Shown here piece by piece: positions 37,920 through 45,776 of a stretch of 57,408 bases of DNA. The DNA comes from Flavobacteriaceae bacterium (GTDB lineage Bacteria; Bacteroidota; Bacteroidia; Flavobacteriales; Flavobacteriaceae): the NCBI GenBank assembly GCA_002400885.1, contig NVRM01000003.1, forward strand, positions 1 through 57,408, given 5' to 3'. The notes below the pieces were generated by a model. That model was given only the letters and a program-made list of their open reading frames with translations. It was not told where the DNA came from and made no database searches. The translations under genes and the position numbers were made by a program. Position 1 is the first letter of the stretch; every line of letters starts with the position of its first letter.

Positions 37920-38876
37920 CTATTTATTTTTTAGTACAAAAGCCTTGAATCGTTCTATTTGAGTATCGTACATTTCTTGAGGTAATGGAATATACCCTAC
38001 ATCTTTAGATAATTCACCTGCATTTTTCAAATAAAACTCTACAAAGGTCACCACTTCTTTAGCAGCAACTGATGTACTATTTACATATAAAAATAAGGGT
38101 CTTGACAAGGGGCTATAGCTTCCATTACTTACCGTTTCTAAGGTTGGTTTTACAACTTCGGTACCGTTATGTACTCCTATTAAAGATAACTTTTCTTTGT
38201 TTTCACTGTAATATGCCAGTCCGAAAAAACCCAAGGCATATTTATCTCCTACTATCCCTTGTACCAATACATGATCATCCTCACTTGCCGTAAAATCTCC
38301 ACGGCTAGATCCGCTTTTTCCAACAATTGCTTTTGTAAAATAATCATAGGTTCCAGAAGCGACACCAGGACCGAACAAATGAATTTCCTCATTAGGCCAT
38401 TCTGGTCTGATCTGATTCCATTTCATAATAACTCCCTGAGCTGCTGGCTCCCAAATCTTTTTCAATTCTTCTACTGTAAAACTATCTACCCAATCATTTT
38501 TAGGATTCACCAATACCGCTAAACCATCATACGCAACTTCTAATTCTATATAGCTGATATTATTGGTTGCACAGGCAGCCATTTCTTTATCCTTAATCGG
38601 ACGTGAAGCGTTGGATAGATTTGTTTCTCCTCTAGAGAATTTCTTAAATCCACCTCCCGTTCCAGAAATACCAATCGTCACTTTTACTTTTGGAGCTACT
38701 TCCCTAAACTCTTCGGCAACAGCTTCTGTTATTGGGTACACGGTACTAGAACCATCTATTCTAATCGTTCCAGACAAGGCTGTCTCACCTTGTACTAGCG
38801 TTTTTTTATTTGTTGTTGTTTCTCCACAAGCAATTATTATAGCGGAAAAAATCGTTAAAAAAAGTATTTTTTTCAT
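37920..38876 (-). CDS. pstS: Phosphate-binding lipoprotein PstS
   Basis: PstS captures inorganic phosphate in the periplasm for PstCAB. The 318-residue protein has a lipoprotein signal ([10 protein letters not shown], Cys17). The phosphate-binding segments are visible: [45 protein letters not shown] and [10 protein letters not shown]-like VASGTYDYF. It is the first gene of the pst operon. Its upstream region carries a TTTATTTG -7-like box, a CTTTAGCTAAC element and an 11-bp-spaced direct repeat, all shared in part with the neighbouring porin and TonB-receptor genes. Confidence 0.96.
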   Translation of the reverse strand: MKKILFLTIFSAIIIACGETTTNKKTLVQGETALSGTIRIDGSSTVYPITEAVAEEFREVAPKVKVTIGISGTGGGFKKFSRGETNLSNASRPIKDKEMAACATNNISYIELEVAYDGLAVLVNPKNDWVDSFTVEELKKIWEPAAQGVIMKWNQIRPEWPNEEIHLFGPGVASGTYDYFTKAIVGKSGSSRGDFTASEDDHVLVQGIVGDKYALGFFGLAYYSENKEKLSLIGVHNGTEVVKPTLETVSNGSYSPLSRPLFLYVNSTSVAAKEVVTFVEFYLKNAGELSKDVGYIPLPQEMYDTQIERFKAFVLKNK

Positions 38877-38901
38877 CTGTCTTATTTCTAATATTATTTT
38901 A

Positions 38902-38909
38902 CAAATAAA
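38902..38909 (-). promoter_or_regulatory. Candidate -7-like box of pstS
   Basis: TTTATTTG on the minus strand lies 26 bp from the pstS start codon, the same distance as an identical box before the porin gene. It departs from TAnnTTTG at the second base. Confidence 0.45.
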
Positions 38910-38930
38910 GGCAACAGATATAACTTGATT

Positions 38931-38941
38931 GTTAGCTAAAG
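38931..38941 (-). promoter_or_regulatory. CTTTAGCTAAC element upstream of pstS
   Basis: The 11-mer CTTTAGCTAAC recurs exactly upstream of the TonB receptor at 44567, and as CTTTAACTTAAC upstream of the porin. Candidate activator site of a shared phosphate regulon. Confidence 0.45.
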
Positions 38942-38979
38942 ATGAAGAAATAGCTCTTTTTAGGTTAGTTGAATGTTAT

Positions 38980-38998
38980 GAACTTAACGAGAACTTAA
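38980..38998 (-). promoter_or_regulatory. 11-bp-spaced direct repeat upstream of pstS, candidate Pho box
   Basis: On the minus strand TTAAGTTC-TCG-TTAAGTTC places two identical octamers exactly 11 bp apart. This is the periodicity of PhoB-type binding sites. It lies about 105 bp upstream of the pstS start. Confidence 0.45.
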
Positions 38999-39079
38999 AG
39001 TAAGGTATTTCTCTAAAGCCTAAACTTCGAGGAGTTGCTTGCTAAAGCGTCTTTTGTGTCTTCTCAAAAAAAAAAGCAC

Positions 39080-39118
39080 AAAAAAAGAGGAAGATGCGAA
39101 CACCTTCCTCTTTTTTTT
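39080..39118 (-). terminator. Rho-independent terminator of the porin gene
   Basis: GAGGAAG and CTTCCTC form a 7-bp core stem flanked by long A and T tracts on either side, 14 bp past the porin stop codon. It separates the porin from pstS. Confidence 0.85.
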
Positions 39119-39132
39119 ATCTTTATTCGTCC

Positions 39133-40332
39133 TTAAAAATCTATCTGAAAACGCAATTGAAAAGCACTAAATTGTCCTTTCCCTGTATAGTCTGTCGTAT
39201 TTTCAATAGTAGAAATCACATAATTTACCATCACACGGGTAGCAGGATTCAGGTGCCAGTTTAGGCCCGTCGTAACATTGCTCATTTTATCCATGTTCAT
39301 CCCATCGATATATGAATACCTCAAAGCAATCTGAAGTGCTCCATAGCCATTCTCTCCAAAGTTATTTAGTGGTTTTACACGTCCAAATCCAACTAATGAA
39401 TTTTTATAAACTCTTTTTTCGCCTGTTAAAAAATAACTTGCCTGAAAGTAATAACTAGAAAAATCTTGATTTTCAATAGCATTGACCTTTGCTTTTAAAA
39501 ACTCTCCTTGTAAAGAAAAAGAGTTGGCTACCCAGGCCATCTCAACATTCATCAGATTCACATGATCCACCCCGGAAACAGCCGTCACGATGTATTTATT
39601 AGAGATATGAGTTTCAGGTCGAACTGTATACCCATAATGGGTATCTTCTTGTGGTTTTCTATAACTATACCCAGCTCCTACATGTAACAAGTTATCGTCA
39701 TTCTTGATCACTAAACCAGCAACTCTCCCTGTTACCGCATAATCTCCATTTGCAACTTTTTTATCAGAAGAAGCATCAGCTCCTCTAAAGACTCCAAGCT
39801 GCCAAGACATTTTCTTCTCCGAAAACTGATCAAACAACATGGCTCCAGAACTACGTTCGCCCAACATACTAATAACTGTAGCACGTTCCATAAATGTAAA
39901 ATACTTACTACTAGTTAAGGCTTCTAATCTAAACGGCTCTTTAAAATGCCCGACTCTTAAATGACCTACAGGCAATTCTCTTAGGGTAATAAATGCATCT
40001 TTCAGTGTCACTTTACCTCCTGCAAAATCTACATTTAATTTAAAATCTACATTTTTATAAAGAGTACCAGACATAAAAAAACGTGCTCTTCGTAACTCTG
40101 TTCCGTTCGAAGATTTCAAAGAATACCCGTTCTTTTCTGCTTCATCATTCAATCCAAAAAAGCCCATATCATACATGATACGCCCACCAAAACTCAACTT
40201 TATACTTTTATCAGCATTGGTAACTTTAAATCCATTGTCCCACTTAATAGAAAACGGATTCTCCTTTTCTTGAGCGCTTACGCCTGTACATACACTCCAT
40301 AAAAATACGAATATTGCGACTCTATTTCTCAT
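39133..40332 (-). CDS. Phosphate-selective porin O/P family protein
   Basis: A 399-residue outer-membrane beta-barrel protein. It has a signal peptide (to about GVSAQ) and features of the OprO/OprP-type family: LSFGGRIMYDMGFF, NGTELRRARFFMSGTLYKNVDFKLNVDFAGGKV-type strands, HFKEPFRLEALTSS, and an aromatic terminus (FQLRFQIDF). Such porins let phosphate or polyphosphate cross the outer membrane. The position between pstS and the TonB receptor/beta-helix pair supports this role. It has its own promoter-like region, with TTTATTTG and CTTTAACTTAAC matching those of pstS, and its own terminator. Confidence 0.92.
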   Translation of the reverse strand: MRNRVAIFVFLWSVCTGVSAQEKENPFSIKWDNGFKVTNADKSIKLSFGGRIMYDMGFFGLNDEAEKNGYSLKSSNGTELRRARFFMSGTLYKNVDFKLNVDFAGGKVTLKDAFITLRELPVGHLRVGHFKEPFRLEALTSSKYFTFMERATVISMLGERSSGAMLFDQFSEKKMSWQLGVFRGADASSDKKVANGDYAVTGRVAGLVIKNDDNLLHVGAGYSYRKPQEDTHYGYTVRPETHISNKYIVTAVSGVDHVNLMNVEMAWVANSFSLQGEFLKAKVNAIENQDFSSYYFQASYFLTGEKRVYKNSLVGFGRVKPLNNFGENGYGALQIALRYSYIDGMNMDKMSNVTTGLNWHLNPATRVMVNYVISTIENTTDYTGKGQFSAFQLRFQIDF

Positions 40333-40357
40333 AATATATTCTTAGTTTTTGTCGTTG

Positions 40358-40387
40358 CAAATAAACAACAGCTTTGTTAAGTTAAAG
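40358..40387 (-). promoter_or_regulatory. Candidate phosphate-regulon promoter of the porin
   Basis: On the minus strand CTTTAACTTAAC, 10 bp, then TTTATTTG, 26 bp from the start codon. The two elements and the box-to-ATG distance match pstS. Confidence 0.45.
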
Positions 40388-40422
40388 TTATGACTATGTT
40401 ATTTAAAAACAAAACTTCACAC

Positions 40423-40450
40423 AAAAAAGGCCGCAATAAATTGCAGCCTT
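40423..40450 (-). terminator. Rho-independent terminator after the beta-helix lipoprotein
   Basis: On the minus strand AAGGCTGCAA-TTTA-TTGCGGCCTT forms a 10-bp stem with one G-U pair, followed by TTTTTT. It closes the TonB receptor/lipoprotein operon. Confidence 0.85.
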
Positions 40451-40508
40451 CCCATATATAAATCGTCGACAAAAACTAATTTATAAATCTAACATCATTA
40501 ACCTAAAG

Positions 40509-41711
40509 TTATTCTACAGTCCAACCTGCACCCCAAGTTGCGTAATCTGTCCCTGTTCCGTTTCCGTCTCCCGAGATAAAATCAGCTTCTGTAAAGGTAA
40601 ATCCAGTATCGTTTTTCATCTTTAAAGTAACATCTGTAAAAGTAATATCCTCTACTTTTAACACACCATCTACCACTCCTTTTCCAGTAGGGCTCGTAGT
40701 ATCGTCTCCATCTAGATCAAATCCTTCTTTAAATCCTATAATTTTAAAGTTTGAAAACACTCCTTGTGTACCTGCTCTTAAGCGTACTGCTTCTCCTCCA
40801 TCAGAAGATCCTAGACCAACAATAGTAACATTGCTTACCGTTGGAGCAGAGAAATAGTTTGTGTTTGAATTATTCCCTATATCGGTATTAAACCCATCCG
40901 CTTCTATTCCTTTATCATGATTTTCTCCATGTTTCACATAAGCATTGGTGATGTTTCCAGAATAGCCTTCTGTCCAGTCAATAGAATCATCTTGCGCATT
41001 TACAACCGATAAAAAACTAACATTAACAGTCCCTCCAAAGAATTCGATACCATCATCCAATCCCTCAAACATTTGAATATAAGAAACACGTGTTGCATTC
41101 CCTACTCCATAAAAAGAGAAGCCATTGTTCTCTGACTGACCATCTGCTTTTCCTCCCGAATATTCTACACGAACATATTTTAACGTTCCAGAATTATCCG
41201 CAACCACAGACCCTCCATAAGGTAAGGCTCCAATTTCTGAAGTAGACGTTAAATCACCACCAGTCACTGAGTTTATCGGTGCTTTTCCAAGAAGTATTAA
41301 CCCTCCCCAGTCTCCAGCTTTAGGAGCTGCAGCGTCAGAAGTAAAAACAATAGGTTTAGATACAGTACCTACCGCATTAATGGTCGCTCCTTGCGCTATT
41401 GCCACATAGATATCTGACCCTGCAGCCAATGCTTTTATAACAGTACCGGCTTCGATATTCAAGGTCGTCCCTTGAGTCATCACTAAGGCTCCATTTAAAA
41501 TATAAGTATTTGAAGCCTCTAAACTCAAATCTTCTACATAAGTCCCAGACAGGTAAATGGTTTCTGAAGTGCTTTGATTCTCAGCTCCATTATTATTCGT
41601 TACATTGTTCGTAGTGGTCGCGTTGATGATAATATCTGAAGTGTCATCATCTGCACAGGACACTGTAAAAATCGCTAAAAATGCTACTGCTATTTTAATT
41701 GTATTTTTCAT
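40509..41711 (-). CDS. Beta-helix surface lipoprotein paired with TonB receptor
   Basis: A 400-residue lipoprotein (lipobox TVSC, Cys19) with an Asp/Asn/Thr-rich spacer. A right-handed parallel beta-helix follows: short repeating strands such as GTTLNIEAGTVIKA, NAVGTVSKPIVFTSD, LKYVRVEYSGGKADG and SYIQMFEGLDDGIEFFGGTVN. Similar proteins in flavobacteria are often mislabelled as multidrug transporters; nothing here supports transport. It lies 39 bp after a TonB receptor and is probably its surface partner. The phosphate-cluster setting suggests binding of a phosphorus compound, which is an inference. Confidence 0.85.
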   Translation of the reverse strand: MKNTIKIAVAFLAIFTVSCADDDTSDIIINATTTNNVTNNNGAENQSTSETIYLSGTYVEDLSLEASNTYILNGALVMTQGTTLNIEAGTVIKALAAGSDIYVAIAQGATINAVGTVSKPIVFTSDAAAPKAGDWGGLILLGKAPINSVTGGDLTSTSEIGALPYGGSVVADNSGTLKYVRVEYSGGKADGQSENNGFSFYGVGNATRVSYIQMFEGLDDGIEFFGGTVNVSFLSVVNAQDDSIDWTEGYSGNITNAYVKHGENHDKGIEADGFNTDIGNNSNTNYFSAPTVSNVTIVGLGSSDGGEAVRLRAGTQGVFSNFKIIGFKEGFDLDGDDTTSPTGKGVVDGVLKVEDITFTDVTLKMKNDTGFTFTEADFISGDGNGTGTDYATWGAGWTVE

Positions 41712-41750
41712 TGTTAATTATTTTTTGTTTTGTTGTTTTATTTTTAATTA

Positions 41751-44567
41751 TTAAAATTTGTACTTCAATTGGAATCCTATATTCATTCCATATTTATATG
41801 ATTTAATTACGACGCTTTTATTGCCGGCTAATGTTCTCTCCACTTTAATTGCTGGATTCAATAGATTTTTTGCACTTAAATTTAATTCGAAATGTTTTCC
41901 TATGCTGTTTTTCCAAACAATATCTAATGTGGTAAATCCCTTTTCTATTTTATTCCCTAATTTCCCTGAACCCAATGCATAAATACGATCTGAGAAGTAA
42001 CTTGCCATTACATTGATGTCTGCATCTATCCCTTCTCCAAAAGAGGGATGAAAACTGATATCGGCATTCACCAATAAGGGCGAAGCACCTTGTAAGTCCT
42101 CTTTTTCTCTATCAAAACTAGTACTAAAGGTTCCACTTATAGTATTAAATAAATCCTGTTCCGTATCCATATACGCAACGTTAAACCCCGTTCCTAAAAT
42201 TGTTTTTCCTTGCGCATTCACTACAATGTTTTTCTTTAGCTCTAACTCCACACCTTTAATTATAGCCTTGTTCCCTGTTCTAAAAAACCGCTGCGTTCCT
42301 GTAGCATCATTTGCGACTACTAAGTTTACTGGATTCTTAATTTGCTTTGCAAACACCGCAACAGAAAGCATCTCGTCCGATGACATAAACCATTCATACT
42401 TTAAGTCTAGATTTAGAATATCCGAATAGGATAGGTTCTTTATATTGGTGTATTTCATTCCTTTTTGACGTCCTAATAAATCTGGATTCCCTCCAGTTCT
42501 ACTCGTTACCCCTTCATATACATACGGTGCCATTTCTTTAAATTCGGGAAAGGATACGGTATTACTCACCGCTAATCGAAGGTTTTGATCCTCCTGTAAA
42601 CCATATTTAATATTTAAACTTGGTAAATACAAATTCTCATCAATACTTGCTTGCCCAGGATTGTTTAATAAATTGATAACATCCCAAGAAATTTCTTGCT
42701 CAAATTTCTCCATTCTAATTCCCGGAACAAACAACCATTTACCCGCCTTTAATTCTGCCGATGCATATGGGGCCATTACGGTTAATTTTCCATTGTAAGT
42801 GTTTTCTAAAAGTCCAGGAAGATTTGTAGGTCCAAATCCACCTTCTGGATATATGGCGTTAAAAACATCTGTTTCAACTAGGCCATCCGTAATATTTTGG
42901 AGATTAAAAATCGCATTAAAGTTAGTTGGATCCACTACAATGCTTGTTGCAATATTTTTATAACCATAGCGCACATTTTCAAAATGACGTTTTTTGTATT
43001 TACCATCATAACCTACAAACAGCTTGAAATTATCTGAAGCCGCATAAGAAAATTGAAGCCTAGAAGTCAATTCAGCATCTTTAATGGTTTCGAAATAACG
43101 CTGGTTATCAAAGGAGTTATTTTGAAAAATTGTAGGGTTGGTCGTAGGATCATCATCCAAGGCATCTTGGTAATTTTCTAATGAAAACCGCTTGCGGTCT
43201 GGTTCCCTAGACACCACCCTATTATAGCCTAATCCCCAATCTACTTTTAACTTTTCATCTTTAGAACTGTGTGTTCCTAACAATTGATTGGTATAGATCA
43301 TGTCCTGGTTAAACTGTACGTTCATTTGATAAAAACCAGTATCTGTATTCAGTTTTGCATCTCTATTGGCTCCCATACCTTGGGTTCCATAATACCCTAC
43401 TTCGTCTTTCGAAGCATTTACAAACAATGAATTAAATGATAGTTTATTACGGTCATCTATACGATAGGATACATTCATGAGACTTGTCGTTGTATTTTTA
43501 GTTTCATACTTGTCTACATGGGGAAATTTCTTTTTTTCTACCGTTGTATAATCTACTTCCGATCCCGTGATAAAATTATATTGCTTCTCAAAAGCAATCG
43601 TAGCAAACAAACTTAAACGACTTTCTTCAGAAAAAGAGAAGCTCTTTCCTCCAACAATACTCGCGGTTATATTCACAGGAGACCATCCTTTTACAGGATC
43701 AACCTCATGAGACAATACCACCGCATACGGATTGTGATTATAACGGTTGTAAAAACCAAAACCTCCTGTTCCTTCAGACTGTTTAAAATCAGCACCGTTT
43801 ATCGCTGTATTACGACCTCCACCAAGTGAAATTTCCAACATTCCATCTCCGTTGTACTCCTTTGTTTTTATATTGATATTCCCAGCAGCAAAATCACCAT
43901 ATAACTGAGCAGAATACGCTTTACTTACACTTACATTCTCAATAATATCTGTAGAAAATAAATTTAAATCTATATTCTTTTTATTAATATTATTGGAAGG
44001 AAGCGACAAACCATTTAACGTTGTGTTCAGGTAACGATCTCCTAAACCACGTACATACACATTGCTAGATCCTTCCTTAGAGATTCCAGAAATTTTAGAC
44101 ACTGCAGCAGCGGCATCACCTATTCCTTTTTGAGAAAGTTCTTCGGCACCAATACTTTGCTCAATAGACACTGCTTTCTTTTGTGCAGCTAATAAGGCAG
44201 AAACAGACTCCTTTTTTACAGTTCCTTGGATTAAAATTTCGTTCAATGTAACCCCACTACTCGAGTTTAATGTTTTATTTAAAACAACCGTTTCTCCACT
44301 GGTAATTAATACTCCTTCCTGACTTATTGTTTCATATCCTAAAAAACTAAACACAACAGTATAGCTTCCCGGAGCAATTTTAAATCTATAGGTCCCATCC
44401 ATTTCAGTAGTAGTCCCTATGGTCGTTCCTTTTATATAGACATTCGCAAATGGCAAAGACTCGTTATTAAACTCCTTGTCGTAGATTGTCCCTCTTAGTG
44501 TTCCTTTCTCTTGTGCAAAAGAAACCGTAAAAGTAAACATCAATAAAACTGTAATAATTTTCTTCAT
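41751..44567 (-). CDS. TonB-dependent receptor in phosphate cluster
   Basis: A 938-residue outer-membrane active transporter. It has a signal peptide (to about TVSFAQ), a carboxypeptidase regulatory-like domain (GTIYDKEFNNESLPFANVYIKG), a plug beginning KKESVSALLAAQKKAVSIEQ and including SSNVYVRGLGDRYLNTTLNG, and a barrel ending in FQLKYKF. It is unrelated in detail to the two receptors at 7-15 kb. The downstream beta-helix lipoprotein is co-transcribed. Its upstream region shares CTTTAGCTAAC and TTTATTTG with pstS, so it is probably induced by phosphate starvation and imports a phosphorus-containing ligand (inference). Confidence 0.92.
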   Translation of the reverse strand: MKKIITVLLMFTFTVSFAQEKGTLRGTIYDKEFNNESLPFANVYIKGTTIGTTTEMDGTYRFKIAPGSYTVVFSFLGYETISQEGVLITSGETVVLNKTLNSSSGVTLNEILIQGTVKKESVSALLAAQKKAVSIEQSIGAEELSQKGIGDAAAAVSKISGISKEGSSNVYVRGLGDRYLNTTLNGLSLPSNNINKKNIDLNLFSTDIIENVSVSKAYSAQLYGDFAAGNINIKTKEYNGDGMLEISLGGGRNTAINGADFKQSEGTGGFGFYNRYNHNPYAVVLSHEVDPVKGWSPVNITASIVGGKSFSFSEESRLSLFATIAFEKQYNFITGSEVDYTTVEKKKFPHVDKYETKNTTTSLMNVSYRIDDRNKLSFNSLFVNASKDEVGYYGTQGMGANRDAKLNTDTGFYQMNVQFNQDMIYTNQLLGTHSSKDEKLKVDWGLGYNRVVSREPDRKRFSLENYQDALDDDPTTNPTIFQNNSFDNQRYFETIKDAELTSRLQFSYAASDNFKLFVGYDGKYKKRHFENVRYGYKNIATSIVVDPTNFNAIFNLQNITDGLVETDVFNAIYPEGGFGPTNLPGLLENTYNGKLTVMAPYASAELKAGKWLFVPGIRMEKFEQEISWDVINLLNNPGQASIDENLYLPSLNIKYGLQEDQNLRLAVSNTVSFPEFKEMAPYVYEGVTSRTGGNPDLLGRQKGMKYTNIKNLSYSDILNLDLKYEWFMSSDEMLSVAVFAKQIKNPVNLVVANDATGTQRFFRTGNKAIIKGVELELKKNIVVNAQGKTILGTGFNVAYMDTEQDLFNTISGTFSTSFDREKEDLQGASPLLVNADISFHPSFGEGIDADINVMASYFSDRIYALGSGKLGNKIEKGFTTLDIVWKNSIGKHFELNLSAKNLLNPAIKVERTLAGNKSVVIKSYKYGMNIGFQLKYKF

Positions 44568-44588
44568 TTTAGTTAAATATTTCTACCA

Positions 44589-44662
44589 CAAATAAAGGAT
44601 AGAAATAAAAACAACAGGTTATCTAGATGTTATTCAATTGTGATAAATGAGTTAGCTAAAGG
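44589..44662 (-). promoter_or_regulatory. Candidate phosphate-regulon promoter of the TonB receptor
   Basis: On the minus strand CTTTAGCTAAC (44661-44651) lies 54 bp before TTTATTTG (44596-44589), which is 22 bp from the start codon. Both elements recur at pstS. Confidence 0.4.
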
Positions 44663-44758
44663 TTATCGCAAAGACAATTAATTAAACGTTTTATAACGAG
44701 AAATTAACACTAAAAACAATATGGACGTATTTTATAGACTTCGGTGAAGTTCAAACAA

Positions 44759-44789
44759 AAAAAAGCCATCTATATTAGATGGCTTTTTT
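44759..44789. terminator. Bidirectional terminator upstream of the TonB receptor
   Basis: AAAAAAGCCATCT-ATATT-AGATGGCTTTTTT is a 13-bp perfect stem with A and T tracts. It insulates the receptor promoter from the upstream signalling operon. Confidence 0.85.
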
Positions 44790-44925
44790 CCCTTTTTCTT
44801 TTCAATTGTAATACTATAAACATTCTTAATTTAGCAATTTATTAGTTCAAGTACACAACAAATATAATACATGTTTACACTATTATCCATCGGAAAAGCA
44901 CATATACCATTGTGAATTGACGAAA

Positions 44926-44958
44926 TAAAGGACTCTTCATAGTGTGAAGAATCCTTTA
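44926..44958 (-). terminator. Hairpin after the response regulator gene
   Basis: On the minus strand TAAAGGATTCTTCA-CACTA-TGAAGAGTCCTTTA forms a 14-bp stem with one G-T pair, followed by a short T-rich tail. It lies about 115 bp past the response regulator stop, upstream of a second, stronger terminator. Confidence 0.6.
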
Positions 44959-45071
44959 TGGTAGCTATAAAAAATAACTATTTGAAAAATAGCTTTTAAA
45001 TAATAATTTCAAGAGACAGCCATTCTTTTTTATTTCATGTGGGAAACCGCGTTTTATAACACGAAGACCTC

Positions 45072-45755
45072 TTAATCAACAATCCCTAATTCTTTTGCAA
45101 TTGTAAAAAGGTCTATATTATTATTTGCATCCAAATCAATACGCAGGTTACTCAACTTGTTTTCAATAGTTCTTAAGCTCAATTCTACTCCTTTAGCATT
45201 TTGAATGACCCCTACCATATTCTTAATTTTAGAATGCCTCGGAAGTTCTTTTAATATTTGAATAGCGACATCATCCATTTGAATTTCAACAATTCTTCGT
45301 CTCATCAATTTTTCATGAATAGAATGGGTGTAAAAATACTCGTTATTCAACATTTTTTGAACGGCAAAATAGAGTTCATCCTTAGAACAGTTACTCTTTA
45401 AAATATAAGCTAAAGGCTTTAAATTATGAATTACATTAAACACTCTATTAATAGAAGAATGCCCAGTAATCACACCTGTTTTAGGTCTAATTCCATCCCT
45501 ATCCAGTTTTTTCATCAGCGCTTCTCCGTCTTCAATTTCGTCTGTATTGTTAACGTTTTCAAAACTAAGATCTGTAAATAGGATATCAAATGCCTCGTTA
45601 GCAACTGCCGCTTTTTTAATCTCTTTATAAGCAGCATCACAATTAGTCTTTCCAATAATTTCTATTTCGTCATACTTATTTAATGCGTTCACAATACCTT
45701 CTAGTAAAAAGCTATGATCATCTACGGCAATTATTTTAACTATTCCTTTTTTCAT
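45072..45755 (-). CDS. NarL/LuxR-type response regulator of a split-kinase operon
   Basis: A 227-residue regulator. The receiver domain keeps the acidic pair Asp12-Asp13, the phosphoacceptor Asp62 (LFTDLSF), Thr97 (ITGHSS) and Lys120 (YILKSN), so phosphorylation should work. An extended insertion (ENVNNTDEIEDGE) follows the phosphorylation loop. The C-terminal part (about 155-227, SLRTIENKLSNLRIDLDANN) is a divergent LuxR-type helix-turn-helix. It lies 21 bp after the second TPR kinase and is probably the target of the kinase pair. Two terminators follow. Confidence 0.9.
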   Translation of the reverse strand: MKKGIVKIIAVDDHSFLLEGIVNALNKYDEIEIIGKTNCDAAYKEIKKAAVANEAFDILFTDLSFENVNNTDEIEDGEALMKKLDRDGIRPKTGVITGHSSINRVFNVIHNLKPLAYILKSNCSKDELYFAVQKMLNNEYFYTHSIHEKLMRRRIVEIQMDDVAIQILKELPRHSKIKNMVGVIQNAKGVELSLRTIENKLSNLRIDLDANNNIDLFTIAKELGIVD

Positions 45756-45776
45756 TTTCTTTTTTCTTTTTCTCTA

